Made by a program: the position numbers and the translations under genes. From NCBI GenBank assembly GCA_003030745.1, contig PYVG01000014.1, forward strand, positions 1-32,984: a stretch of 32,984 nucleotides of DNA. Reading direction: 5' to 3'. This DNA is from Pseudidiomarina aestuarii (lineage in GTDB: Bacteria > Pseudomonadota > Gammaproteobacteria > Enterobacterales > Alteromonadaceae). How positions within the stretch are numbered: the first letter of the stretch is position 1; every line of letters begins with the position of its first letter. The notes beneath the pieces were generated by a model. That model saw only the letters and a list, made by a program, of their open reading frames with translations. It searched no databases and was not told the origin of the DNA. Positions 1 to 7,849 of the stretch are shown piece after piece.

Positions 1-463
1 AACCCGCTTCAGTCAGTGTGGTCGCATCAGCCATGGTAAAAGGCACATCGAGGAAACGCGCAAGCGTCTCTGCTAAGTAAGTTTTACCAGAGCCAGTTGG
101 CCCAATCAGCAAAATGTTACTCTTGCCTAACTCAACATTCTCTTTGCCTTTACTGCTGTTATTGTGGAGCCGCTTGTAATGGTTGTACACAGCGACCGCC
201 AGTACCTTTTTCGCCAAATCTTGGCCGATCACATATTCGTCTAAGTGTTCCCGAATTTCCTTAGGCACCGGTAATTGGTCACTTGAGGCTTGTGGCGCGA
301 TATTCTGAATTTCTTCATGCAAAATATCGTTGCACAGCTCGACACACTCATCACAAATAAATACGGACGGCCCAGCAATCAGTTTACGAACTTCATGCTG
401 ACTCTTGCCACAAAAGGTACAGAATAATGGCTTATCGCCATCGCCTTTGGTTGTGTCCGTCAT
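1..463 (-). CDS. clpX: ATP-dependent Clp protease ATP-binding subunit ClpX, N-terminal part (split gene)
   Basis: This encodes residues 1-154 of ClpX, the AAA+ unfoldase that feeds ssrA-tagged and other substrates to ClpP. The N-terminal zinc-binding domain is visible as two Cys-x-x-Cys pairs (FCTFC and ICDEC), followed by the start of the AAA+ module with Walker A GPTGSGKT. The ATG at 463-461 sits 5 nt after the clpP stop, and its Shine-Dalgarno (GAAGGAAA) lies inside the end of clpP, so the two genes are co-transcribed. Translation runs to TLTEAG and is cut at base 1, inside the codon for the Tyr that precedes VGEDVEN in all ClpX proteins. The remaining residues are encoded on the opposite strand from base 1841. 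Identity is certain; the arrangement is abnormal and probably reflects a flipped contig end. Confidence 0.95.
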   Translation of the reverse strand, partial: MTDTTKGDGDKPLFCTFCGKSQHEVRKLIAGPSVFICDECVELCNDILHEEIQNIAPQASSDQLPVPKEIREHLDEYVIGQDLAKKVLAVAVYNHYKRLHNNSSKGKENVELGKSNILLIGPTGSGKTYLAETLARFLDVPFTMADATTLTEAG

Positions 464-468
464 TCGAT

Positions 469-1086
469 TTAGTTTCCTTCTCGCTTGGTCAGAATGCCAT
501 CAACTACGCCGTAATCGACAGCCTCTTGAGCACCCATGAAGTAATCACGGTCTGTATCTTTCGCTACTTGCTCGTAATCTTTACCGGTGTTCTCAGCAAG
601 CATGCGGTTTAGTTTTTCTTTGATATCTAAAATTTGTCGCGCATGAATTTCAAAGTCCGATGCTTGACCTTGGAAGCCACCGAGTGGTTGATGAATCATC
701 ACCCGCGAATTCGGCAAACAATAGCGTTTACCTTTTTGGCCACCCGCTAACAGGAACGCGCCCATACTAGCGGCCTGCCCCATACAAACCGTGCTTACAT
801 CTGGCTTAATGAACTTCATCGTATCATAAATCGCCATACCTGCGGTGACTACGCCACCAGGCGAGTTGATATACAAATAAATATCTTTATCGGGATTATC
901 AGACTCAAGGAACAATAACTGAGCCACAATCAAATTGGCCATATGCTCTTCCACTTGGCCACAACAAAAAATGACACGCTCTTTGAGCAAGCGCGAGTAG
1001 ATGTCGTACGAACGCTCTCCCTTTGAAGTTTGTTCGACCACCATAGGGACCAAAGCGGCCATTGGTGCAGACGTCAACTCTGACAT
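469..1086 (-). CDS. clpP: ATP-dependent Clp protease proteolytic subunit ClpP
   Basis: ClpP is the self-compartmentalised serine peptidase that degrades substrates unfolded by ClpX or ClpA. The 205-residue product carries the catalytic triad Ser107 (GQAASMGA), His132 (MIHQPLGG) and Asp181, in the spacing of the E. coli enzyme (207 aa). An upstream in-frame extension to 1164 exists, but the ATG at 1086 is preferred: it has AGGAG 8 nt upstream, and the extension would translate the terminator hairpin at 1102-1140. The N-terminal residues before roughly Glu19 are probably the propeptide. The gene overlaps a strong stop-start junction with clpX (5 nt gap) and follows tig with its own candidate promoter in between. 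It is complete and lies entirely inside the flipped 1-1840 segment. Confidence 0.97.
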   Translation of the reverse strand: MSELTSAPMAALVPMVVEQTSKGERSYDIYSRLLKERVIFCCGQVEEHMANLIVAQLLFLESDNPDKDIYLYINSPGGVVTAGMAIYDTMKFIKPDVSTVCMGQAASMGAFLLAGGQKGKRYCLPNSRVMIHQPLGGFQGQASDFEIHARQILDIKEKLNRMLAENTGKDYEQVAKDTDRDYFMGAQEAVDYGVVDGILTKREGN

Positions 1087-1101
1087 AATTACAACTCCTG
1101 A

Positions 1102-1140
1102 AATAAAAAATGGCTCGTATAAGATATACGAGCCATTAAA
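1102..1140 (-). terminator. Rho-independent terminator between tig and clpP
   Basis: A perfect 13-bp inverted repeat (1109-1121 and 1125-1137) with a 3-nt loop is followed, in the minus-strand direction, by a run of six T residues. It lies between the tig stop and the clpP start and would end the tig transcript. The clpP -10 candidate overlaps its upstream arm. Confidence 0.85.
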
Positions 1141-1164
1141 CCAAGTTGATCTAGAGCCCGTCAA
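1135..1164 (-). promoter_or_regulatory. Candidate sigma-70 promoter for clpPX
   Basis: Read on the minus strand, TTGACG (1164-1159) and TTTAAT (1140-1135) are separated by 18 nt. Transcription would begin around 1128, inside the tig terminator stem, so the clpP message would carry only part of that hairpin. This is motif matching only. Confidence 0.4.
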
Positions 1165-1188
1165 TGTTCTTCGACGGTTCTCGTAAAC

Positions 1189-1840
1189 TTACTTTTGCTT
1201 AGGATTCATCAATTCGTCAAATGTTGCTTTCTTCGCCTTCACTTTCGCTTGGCTCAAAACAAATTCAATCGCCTGGTCTTCCAAGGCAACATTGCGAACT
1301 TGTTGCATCAATTCTTCGTTGCCTTTGTAGTAAGCAACCACTTCCGCTGGGTCTTCGTAGGCAGAAGCGTTGGTTTCGATAATCTCATCGACCTTCGCAG
1401 AATCAACTTTCATCTCGTTACTACGAATCACTTCGCCAAGTAACAAACCAACCTTCACGCGCTCTTTAGCTTGTTCTTCAAACAAGTTTGCAGGCAATTC
1501 AGGTAAGTTCGCTTGTTGACCGCCAAAACGCTGCATAGCTTGACGACGCAAGTTGTCAATTTCTTGGTCTACCATTGCTTTCGGAGTATCTACTTCATTC
1601 GCTTCAACTAAGCCCTTGAGCACTTGCTCTTTGACTTTGCTACGAACAGTCGTTTTCAACTCACGTTCCATATTCTTGCGAACTTCAGCTTTCAAAGCTT
1701 CGATACCGCCTTCTTTCACGCCAAAGAGCGCAACGAAGTCGTCGTTGATTTCTGGTAGCTCACGTTCTTCAACTTTTTTCGCTGTGATCACAAACGACGC
1801 AGCTTTCCCTTTCAGGTTTTCAGCGTGGTAATCTTCAGGG
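1189..1840 (-). CDS. tig: Trigger factor, C-terminal half (interrupted)
   Basis: This is the C-terminal half of trigger factor, the ribosome-associated chaperone and prolyl isomerase that meets nascent chains at the exit tunnel. From [14 protein letters not shown] onward about 216 residues match the family, including the QRFGG, LLGEVIR and SAYEDP segments of the substrate-cradling C-terminal domain, and end [13 protein letters not shown] (here DELMNPKQK). The ribosome-binding N-terminal domain and most of the peptidyl-prolyl isomerase domain are missing. The reading frame stays open to 1872, but the eleven extra N-terminal residues come from antisense clpX and are not trigger factor. Base 1840 supplies only the third base of the preceding codon, as expected for a Phe (TTC) before Pro. 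The truncation coincides to the base with the clpX junction, so the missing half is probably outside this sequence, not lost from the genome. Confidence 0.93.
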
Positions 1841-2658
1841 ACGTGGGTGAGGATGTTGAAAATATCATCCAAAAACTGCTGCAGAAGTGTGACTATGACG
1901 TCGAAAAAGCACAGCGTGGCATTGTCTACATTGACGAAATTGACAAAATTTCGCGGAAGTCAGATAACCCTTCTATTACCCGCGATGTGTCGGGTGAAGG
2001 GGTGCAACAAGCGCTACTCAAGCTGATCGAAGGTACGGTAGCGGCGGTTCCACCTCAAGGTGGTCGTAAACATCCGCAGCAAGAGTTTGTGCAGGTCGAC
2101 ACCTCGAAAATCTTGTTTATTTGCGGTGGTGCTTTCGCTGGGCTCGATAAAGTTATCGAACAGCGTATCAGCGTTGGCACTGGCATTGGCTTCGGTGCAC
2201 AAGTGAAAAGCAAGAAATCCGATGGCGAAGGCGCAACCTTAGCGAAAGTCGAACCTGAAGATTTGGTGAAGTACGGTTTGATTCCAGAATTTATCGGTCG
2301 TTTGCCGGTACTTGCGACACTGACCGAGCTGGATGAAGACGCGTTAGTGCAAATTCTACGAGAGCCCAAAAACGCATTAACCAAGCAGTACAATGCGTTG
2401 TTTGAAATGGAAGACGTGGAATTGGAGTTCCGAGAAGATGCCTTGCGCGCTATTGCTCGCAAAGCCATGCAACGGAAAACCGGTGCACGTGGACTTCGCT
2501 CTATCGTGGAAGCGGTATTGTTGGATACTATGTACGAATTACCTTCGCTGAAAAATATTAGCAAGGTAGTGATCGATGAATCCGTCATTAAGGGTGAGTC
2601 TGATCCAATCCTGATTTATCAAAATCAAGGTAAAGATAAGCAAGCCGCAGGTGAATAA
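1841..2658 (+). CDS. clpX: ClpX, central and C-terminal part (split gene)
   Basis: This encodes ClpX from the end of codon 155 (…AC of a Tyr codon) through residue 426. Visible are [13 protein letters not shown], the Walker B/DEID region ([10 protein letters not shown]), the pore-loop and sensor region ([10 protein letters not shown]), the IGF-loop segment (GIGFGAQV) that docks on ClpP, and the sensor 2 motif [10 protein letters not shown]. No real start codon belongs to it; the upstream GTG at 1825 is in reverse-complemented tig sequence. Joining the reverse complement of 1-463 gives 463 + 818 = 1281 nt, exactly 427 codons with the stop, against 424 aa in E. coli. The gene is therefore intact in content but broken in layout. 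Confidence 0.95.
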
Positions 2659-2683
2659 CACCTTCAGTTAGCACAAAAATCAT

Positions 2684-2716
2684 GCAAAAAGGGCCAATAA
2701 GGCCCTTTTTTTGTGC
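2684..2716 (+). terminator. Rho-independent terminator after clpX
   Basis: The arms AAAAAGGGCC (2686-2695) and GGCCCTTTTT (2701-2710) flank a 5-nt loop and run into seven T residues, 25 nt after the clpX stop. It separates clpX from the independently promoted lon gene. Confidence 0.9.
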
Positions 2717-2722
2717 AAAACA

Positions 2723-2749
2723 TTGAACTTTAACTGGAGGACCACATAT
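2723..2749 (+). promoter_or_regulatory. Candidate sigma-32 (heat-shock) promoter of lon
   Basis: TTGAAC (2723-2728) and CCACATAT (2742-2749) are 13 nt apart, resembling the sigma-32 consensus CTTGAAA / CCCCATNT. Transcription of lon by sigma-32 is established in E. coli. The match is good but not perfect. Confidence 0.5.
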
Positions 2750-2799
2750 TAAAGAGTAAGATAAGAAAGCATACACAGAGTTACCACCTGGAGAAGTTT

Positions 2800-5148
2800 A
2801 TGAGCGAAGAGCGGGTTGAACGCCTGAGTATTCCCGTATTGCCATTGCGAGACGTTGTCGTCTATCCGCATATGGTTATTCCGTTATTTGTTGGTCGTGA
2901 GAAATCGATTCGCTGCTTAGAGGCAGCCATGGATGCGGACAAGCAAATATTTTTAGCTGCCCAGAAAGACGCCACTGTGGATGAACCAGAAGCGGACGAC
3001 ATCCACACCATCGGCACCATTGCGACTATTTTACAGCTGTTGAAATTGCCTGATGGCACGGTGAAAGTGTTGGTGGAGGGTGTGCAGCGCGCAGCCATTG
3101 ATAACTTCGAGCCGTCTCCCGATTACTTCCAAGCACTGGTCCATTATCTCGATTCCGAGCGCATGGACGAGAAAGAAGAAGAGGTGATGATTCGCTCGGC
3201 AATCAACCAGTTTGAAGGCTATGTCAAACTGAACAAAAAAATTCCACCAGAAGTGCTCACCTCACTATCTGGGATTGAAGCTGCAGATCGCCTCGCCGAT
3301 ACCATGGCAGCACACATGCCATTGAAGCTGAATGACAAGCAACGAGTGCTGGAAATTACCGATGTACGTGAGCGTCTTGAGTTCTTGATGGCGTTGATGG
3401 AAGGCGAGATTGATCTGTTGCAAGTTGAGAAGCGCATTCGTACACGCGTCAAGAAGCAGATGGAGAAAAGTCAGCGCGAGTACTATTTGAATGAGCAAAT
3501 GAAAGCCATTCAAAAAGAACTGGGCGAAATGGAAGACGGTCCTGACGAATTTGAAGCGCTGCAACAGAAGATTGAAGACGCCAAAATGCCAGAAGAAGCC
3601 GAGATGAAAACTCGTGCGGAACTGCAGAAGTTAAAAATGATGTCCCCGATGTCGGCCGAGGCAACGGTGGTTCGCGGTTATATCGACTGGATGGTATCGG
3701 TGCCGTGGAAGAAGCGCTCGCGTATTAAGAAAGATTTGGCCGGCGCAGAAAAAATCCTCGATGCGGATCATTACGGTCTTGAGAAAGTAAAAGAACGCAT
3801 CCTCGAGTATCTTGCGGTGCAACAGCGGACTAGCAAAGTTCGTGGCGCTATTCTTTGCCTAGTGGGGCCTCCCGGTGTCGGTAAAACGTCGTTGGGTCAA
3901 TCGATAGCGAAGGCGACGGGCCGCAAATATATCCGGATGGCACTCGGTGGCGTTCGTGATGAAGCTGAGATTCGTGGTCACCGTCGTACTTATATAGGTT
4001 CGATGCCAGGTAAATTGATTCAGAAAATGGCGAAGGTTGGGGTTCGTAATCCGCTCTTCTTACTCGATGAAATCGATAAGATGGCGTCCGATATGCGTGG
4101 CGATCCAGCGTCAGCACTGCTCGAAGTATTAGACCCAGAGCAGAACATCAACTTTAACGACCATTATCTGGAAGTGGATTACGACTTGTCAGATGTCATG
4201 TTTGTCGCGACCTCCAACAGTATGAATATTCCGGCACCGTTGCTGGATAGGATGGAAGTGATTCGGTTGTCAGGTTATACCGAGGACGAGAAGTTAAATA
4301 TCGCGAAGCGCCACTTGCTGCCCAAGCAGATCGAACGCAATGGTTTGAAAGCTAAAGAAATCAATGTAAAAGATGACGCGATTACTGGAATTATTCGATA
4401 TTACACTCGCGAAGCTGGGGTGCGTAACCTTGAACGTGAAATCTCTCGTCTCTGCCGTAAAGCAGTGAAGAAAATCGTTCTTGATAAACGTGTGAAGCAT
4501 GTGGAAATCAACGGTGAAAACCTAAGTGATTTCCTTGGTGTGCAGCGCTTTGATTTCGGCAAGGCTGAAGACAACAACCAAGTTGGGCAAGTGACAGGGC
4601 TAGCCTGGACTGAAGTGGGGGGTGACTTACTCACCATTGAGGCAACCAACGTTGCAGGTAAAGGAAAAATCACCTCAACCGGCTCGTTAGGGGATGTTAT
4701 GCAAGAGTCGATTCAAACGGCGTTAACGGTCGTACGGAGTCGCGCCGATAAGCTGGGTATTCCGGACGACTTCCATGAGAAACGTGACATCCACGTGCAT
4801 GTTCCTGAGGGAGCTACACCGAAGGATGGTCCGAGTGCAGGTATCGCTATGGTGACCTCTTTGGTGTCCTCGTTGACGCAAATACCGGTTCGTGCAGATG
4901 TCGCCATGACCGGTGAAATCACCTTGCGTGGTGAAGTGCTGGCTATCGGCGGACTGAAAGAGAAGCTGCTGGCGGCCCATCGCGGTGGTATTAAGCATGT
5001 GCTAATTCCGAAAGATAACGAGCGTGATCTCAAGGAAATTAGTGACAATGTGAAGGGTGATTTGAAGATTCAGCCAGTGCAATGGATAGACGAAGTGCTG
5101 AAAGTTGCACTCGAACGGACCCCAGAAGCGGTCGTAAAAGCACCTTAA
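2800..5148 (+). CDS. lon: ATP-dependent protease La (Lon)
   Basis: Lon is the cytoplasmic homo-oligomeric AAA+ serine protease that removes misfolded proteins and short-lived regulators. The 782-residue product (E. coli 784) has the N-terminal LAN substrate-binding domain (about residues 10-200), a coiled-coil linker, the AAA+ module with Walker A GPPGVGKT (Lys362) and Walker [10 protein letters not shown], and the C-terminal peptidase domain with Ser679 in PKDGPSAG and Lys722 in GGLKEK. These positions equal the E. coli numbering. The ATG is fixed by GGAG 8 nt upstream and by the conserved start of the LAN domain ([13 protein letters not shown]). It is a single-gene unit between terminators, behind a sigma-32-like promoter. 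Nothing looks damaged. Confidence 0.98.
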   Translation: MSEERVERLSIPVLPLRDVVVYPHMVIPLFVGREKSIRCLEAAMDADKQIFLAAQKDATVDEPEADDIHTIGTIATILQLLKLPDGTVKVLVEGVQRAAIDNFEPSPDYFQALVHYLDSERMDEKEEEVMIRSAINQFEGYVKLNKKIPPEVLTSLSGIEAADRLADTMAAHMPLKLNDKQRVLEITDVRERLEFLMALMEGEIDLLQVEKRIRTRVKKQMEKSQREYYLNEQMKAIQKELGEMEDGPDEFEALQQKIEDAKMPEEAEMKTRAELQKLKMMSPMSAEATVVRGYIDWMVSVPWKKRSRIKKDLAGAEKILDADHYGLEKVKERILEYLAVQQRTSKVRGAILCLVGPPGVGKTSLGQSIAKATGRKYIRMALGGVRDEAEIRGHRRTYIGSMPGKLIQKMAKVGVRNPLFLLDEIDKMASDMRGDPASALLEVLDPEQNINFNDHYLEVDYDLSDVMFVATSNSMNIPAPLLDRMEVIRLSGYTEDEKLNIAKRHLLPKQIERNGLKAKEINVKDDAITGIIRYYTREAGVRNLEREISRLCRKAVKKIVLDKRVKHVEINGENLSDFLGVQRFDFGKAEDNNQVGQVTGLAWTEVGGDLLTIEATNVAGKGKITSTGSLGDVMQESIQTALTVVRSRADKLGIPDDFHEKRDIHVHVPEGATPKDGPSAGIAMVTSLVSSLTQIPVRADVAMTGEITLRGEVLAIGGLKEKLLAAHRGGIKHVLIPKDNERDLKEISDNVKGDLKIQPVQWIDEVLKVALERTPEAVVKAP

Positions 5149-5156
5149 AACGATAA

Positions 5157-5200
5157 AATGCGGGCTGCGAGGCCGTAATCAGCCTACAGACCGCATTCTT
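5157..5200 (+). terminator. Possible terminator after lon
   Basis: AATGCGG (5157-5163) pairs with CCGCATT (5191-5197), with an inner AGGC/GCCT pairing. The T-run is short and interrupted, so termination may be weak. Confidence 0.5.
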
Positions 5201-5352
5201 TCGTCAAAAAAATTGTGAAAAAGGGTTCTCAATAGAAATTCTTGTGGTAGCCTAAGGCAAGAGTGATTGGTCAGAACAACATTGGAATTCGTCTGCCACC
5301 ACACTTGTGTGACTGGTTTGAGTTAAGTAGTCTACTTACCTGTTGCCAACGC

Positions 5353-5381
5353 TTGAACGGTTTGTTCAAGCTTGTTATAAC
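5353..5381 (+). promoter_or_regulatory. Sigma-70 promoter of hupB
   Basis: TTGAAC (5353-5358) and TATAAC (5376-5381) are separated by exactly 17 nt, 72 nt upstream of the hupB start. The -35 box lies in a CTTGAAC-N5-GTTCAAG palindrome that could be an operator. Confidence 0.6.
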
Positions 5382-5452
5382 CTTCGCTGGGCCATTCATA
5401 TGCAAATGGAACCATGCAAAATCTGATAATAACAATCTAAGGGGATGATACT

Positions 5453-5725
5453 GTGAACAAGTCTCAGTTAGTTGACAAAATTGCAGAGGGAGCAGAGATT
5501 TCTAAAGCTGCTGCTGGACGTGCTTTAGACTCTTTCATCGAAGCAGTAACAGACGCTTTGAAAAAGGGTGAGCAAGTAGCTCTAGTTGGTTTCGGTACTT
5601 TCAGCGTTCGTGAGCGTGCTGCTCGCACTGGTCGTAACCCACAAACCGGTCAGACTATTCAAATCGCAGCTGCAAAAGTACCTTCTTTCAAAGCCGGTAA
5701 AGCACTGAAAGACTCAGTAAACTAA
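5453..5725 (+). CDS. hupB: DNA-binding protein HU, beta-type
   Basis: HU is the small nucleoid-associated protein that bends DNA and supports replication, repair and transcription. The 90-residue product begins [12 protein letters not shown] and carries the family signature [21 protein letters not shown], which forms the DNA-clamping beta arms, with the expected Pro in RNPQTG. The start is a GTG with AAGGGG about 9 nt upstream. Its position right after lon is the classic place for hupB in gammaproteobacteria. The stop codon lies only 7 nt before the mature 5' end of a tRNA-Asp gene, and no terminator separates them, so the two probably share a transcript. Confidence 0.97.
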   Translation: MNKSQLVDKIAEGAEISKAAAGRALDSFIEAVTDALKKGEQVALVGFGTFSVRERAARTGRNPQTGQTIQIAAAKVPSFKAGKALKDSVN

Positions 5726-5732
5726 TACCTGC

Positions 5733-5809
5733 GGAGCGGTAGTTCAGCTGGTTAGAATACCGGCCTGTCACGCCGGGGGTCGCGGGTTCGAGTCCCGTCC
5801 GCTCCGCCA
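5733..5809 (+). tRNA. tRNA-Asp (anticodon GTC)
   Basis: This is a full 77-nt cloverleaf. The acceptor stem GGAGCGG (5733-5739) pairs with CCGCTCC (5799-5805), followed by discriminator G and an encoded CCA. The anticodon stem CCGGC/GCCGG encloses the loop CTGTCAC with anticodon GTC. The T arm contains GGTTCGAGTCC. The gene follows the hupB stop by 7 nt and is followed by a strong terminator, so it is probably processed from a hupB-tRNA precursor. Confidence 0.97.
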
Positions 5810-5820
5810 GCGAATGTTGA

Positions 5821-5855
5821 AAATAACCCGAAGCCTCGCTTCGGGTTATTTTTTT
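5821..5855 (+). terminator. Rho-independent terminator after tRNA-Asp
   Basis: A 13-bp perfect stem (5822-5834 with 5838-5850, loop CTC) is followed by continuous T residues. It ends the hupB-tRNA-Asp unit. Confidence 0.93.
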
Positions 5856-5869
5856 AGCGCACAAGCAGG

Positions 5870-5875
5870 TATAAT
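5870..5875 (+). promoter_or_regulatory. Candidate -10 element for ppiD
   Basis: A consensus TATAAT lies 39 nt upstream of the ppiD ATG, just downstream of the tRNA terminator. No convincing -35 element is present at 16-18 nt. Confidence 0.4.
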
Positions 5876-5914
5876 ACCGCGCAATTGTAGAGTTAAATCG
5901 AGGTATAACAGAAC

Positions 5915-7786
5915 ATGTTGGACAGTATTCGAGAGAGGTCTCAAAGTTTCATCGTGAAAGCCATCTTGGTTTTCTTGGCTTTGACCTTTGCGTTGTTTGG
6001 AATTGGTAGCTATGTCACCAATCAACCTGACCCTGCTGTTGCCATTGTCAACGGTGAGGAAATCGCGCAAGCACAATTCGACCGTGAAGTGGAAAATGAG
6101 CGGAATCGCCAGCAACAACAATTAGGCGATTTTTATGCAACACTATCCGCCGACCCTGCGTTTAATCAGCGTCTTCGTCAACAGGTTCTGGACCGTCTAA
6201 TCGACCAGAAATTGGTTGAGCAGTATGCTCAAGACCGCGGCTTGCGTGTGTCGAATGAGCAAGTTAAAACGGCGATTCGTGAGTTTCCAGCTTTCCAAGT
6301 GGCCGGGCAATTTGATAACCAAACCTATCGCATGGTACTGGCACAAAATGGTTTTTCCGTCGATGGCTTCGCAGAATTGATGCGTGGCGATATGGCGCGG
6401 ACTCAGTTACTGGAGTCCATTTTAGAAACGGATTTCGTATTGGCCGATGAAGTGCAGCAAGTACAAGCTCTGGTCAATCAATCGCGCAGCGGCGGTTATC
6501 GCGAAATCGCGCTGGCTGATTACCTCGAAACCGTAGAAATTACTGACGAAGATATCGAAACTTGGTATCAGCAAAATCGTGATCGTTTTGCGGTTCCGGA
6601 GCAAGTTCGCGTGGAGTTTGTGGCGCTGGAAGCGGGCGCTATTGCTGAAGCGATTGAAATCGATGAGAACCTTGTGCGCGAATGGTATGAAAGTAATCGC
6701 TCACAGTACGAAACTGCTTCACGCGCACGTTTTTCACACATCCTGATTGAAGCTGAGGATGGCAATGCTGATGCCCGTGCTGAAGCCGAAGCTTTGCTCG
6801 CTGAAATTAACAGTGGTGCTGATTTTGCCGAAGTGGCGAAAGCAAACTCTGACGATGTCTTTTCTGGAGAGCAAGGTGGTGACCTCGACTTTATTGAAGC
6901 AGGTACCATGGACCCAGATTTTGAAGCTGCTGCGTTTGCCCTAGAAAATGTTGGCGATGTGAGCGATGTTGTCGAAACATCCTTTGGTTTTCACATCATC
7001 AAGCTGACTGATCGCGAAGAAGGCTCAGTGACGCCATTTGAAGAAGTTCGTGATGAAATCGTTAATGATCTACGCGAAGAGCGGGTCAAACAACGCTACT
7101 ACGAGTTGCAGCAAGGCGTTGCCGAAGCTTCATTCGAAATGCCAGACACACTTCAGCCTGCAGTCGAAGGAACGCAATTAACTGTGCGTACCTCGGATTG
7201 GTTTAACCGTGATACCGCACCGTCAGCGCTCAATCATCCTGCTGTATTGCAGCAAGTATTTAATAATGAGTTTATTGCAGAGGGGTTAAACAGCGACTTG
7301 ATCGAAACCAGTGATACGGAGTCGGTTGTTGTTCGTGTACTTGAACACCGTCCAGCATCTACTCGTGCACTTGATGAAGTACGTGACACGGTTACCACAC
7401 AATTGCGCCGTGAGCGCGCTCAAGCAGCCGCTACGGAACAAGCAGAAGCCATCGCAGAGCAACTTCGAGCGGGTGAAGCGAGTGTCGAGCTGACCGTTCT
7501 TGACGCTGTTGATCGTCGCACCGATGAGCATCCTCGCGCTATCGTGCAGGCTTTGTTTAACATGGCAGCACCGGCTGAAGGTACAACTGCGGTGACGACA
7601 GCGACATTAAACAACGGTAACGTTGCTGTGGTGCAATTAAGCCAAGTGATGGCAGGGGAACCTGATGCTGAACTGGCGACTAGTCTGCAAGAGCAACTGG
7701 AAACGAGTAATAGTCAACAGCTCTATATGGCCTTTATAGAAGGATTGCGGGCTGAGGCTGAAATTGAGATGGTGCGGAGTAACTAA
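5915..7786 (+). CDS. ppiD: Periplasmic folding chaperone / peptidyl-prolyl isomerase PpiD
   Basis: PpiD is an inner-membrane-anchored periplasmic chaperone that works near the SecYEG exit. The 623-residue product (same length as E. coli PpiD) starts MLDSIRERSQSFIVK. One membrane anchor follows at about residues 16-36 (AILVFLALTFALFGIGSYV), then a SurA-type N-terminal domain. A parvulin domain at about residues 265-365 has the recognisable pieces FSHILIEA, GADFAEVAKANSDD, GGDLDFIEAGTMDPDF and FGFHIIKL. The C-terminal region resembles the degenerate second half of PpiD. The ATG is preceded by CGAGGT about 10 nt upstream. The gene sits alone between two terminators. Confidence 0.95.
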   Translation: MLDSIRERSQSFIVKAILVFLALTFALFGIGSYVTNQPDPAVAIVNGEEIAQAQFDREVENERNRQQQQLGDFYATLSADPAFNQRLRQQVLDRLIDQKLVEQYAQDRGLRVSNEQVKTAIREFPAFQVAGQFDNQTYRMVLAQNGFSVDGFAELMRGDMARTQLLESILETDFVLADEVQQVQALVNQSRSGGYREIALADYLETVEITDEDIETWYQQNRDRFAVPEQVRVEFVALEAGAIAEAIEIDENLVREWYESNRSQYETASRARFSHILIEAEDGNADARAEAEALLAEINSGADFAEVAKANSDDVFSGEQGGDLDFIEAGTMDPDFEAAAFALENVGDVSDVVETSFGFHIIKLTDREEGSVTPFEEVRDEIVNDLREERVKQRYYELQQGVAEASFEMPDTLQPAVEGTQLTVRTSDWFNRDTAPSALNHPAVLQQVFNNEFIAEGLNSDLIETSDTESVVVRVLEHRPASTRALDEVRDTVTTQLRRERAQAAATEQAEAIAEQLRAGEASVELTVLDAVDRRTDEHPRAIVQALFNMAAPAEGTTAVTTATLNNGNVAVVQLSQVMAGEPDAELATSLQEQLETSNSQQLYMAFIEGLRAEAEIEMVRSN

Positions 7787-7807
7787 GTCGTATTCCATCG
7801 AATCCAA

Positions 7808-7841
7808 TAAAAAGCCCGCTTTATCATGAGCGGGCTTTTTT
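7808..7841. terminator. Bidirectional terminator between ppiD and batD
   Basis: AAAAAGCCCGCT (7809-7820) and AGCGGGCTTTTT (7829-7840) form a 12-bp stem with T-runs on both strands. It can stop the plus-strand ppiD transcript and the minus-strand Bat operon, whose last stop codon is at 7850. Confidence 0.92.
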
Positions 7842-7849
7842 GTGTTCGT

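Larger units (their letters stand above)
5149..5452 (+). other. 304-bp intergenic region between lon and hupB
   Basis: No gene is supported here. The segment holds the putative lon terminator (5157-5200) and a good sigma-70 promoter for hupB (5353-5381). The promoter's -35 element is part of the inverted repeat CTTGAAC/GTTCAAG (5352-5370). A short open frame starting at 5263 has no Shine-Dalgarno and no recognisable product. Confidence 0.7.

Noticed and set aside
1825..1842. GTG at 1825 as a genuine start for the downstream clpX piece
   Set aside because: It lies in reverse-complemented tig sequence; the true gene begins on the other strand at 463.
1841..1872. Extension of trigger factor past 1840 with a start at 1872
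   Set aside because: The eleven extra residues are antisense clpX sequence created by the junction; they do not resemble trigger factor.
5733..5809. tRNA-Asp as an integration site of a mobile element
   Set aside because: The next gene is ppiD in its normal place, with no integrase or repeated tRNA 3' end nearby.
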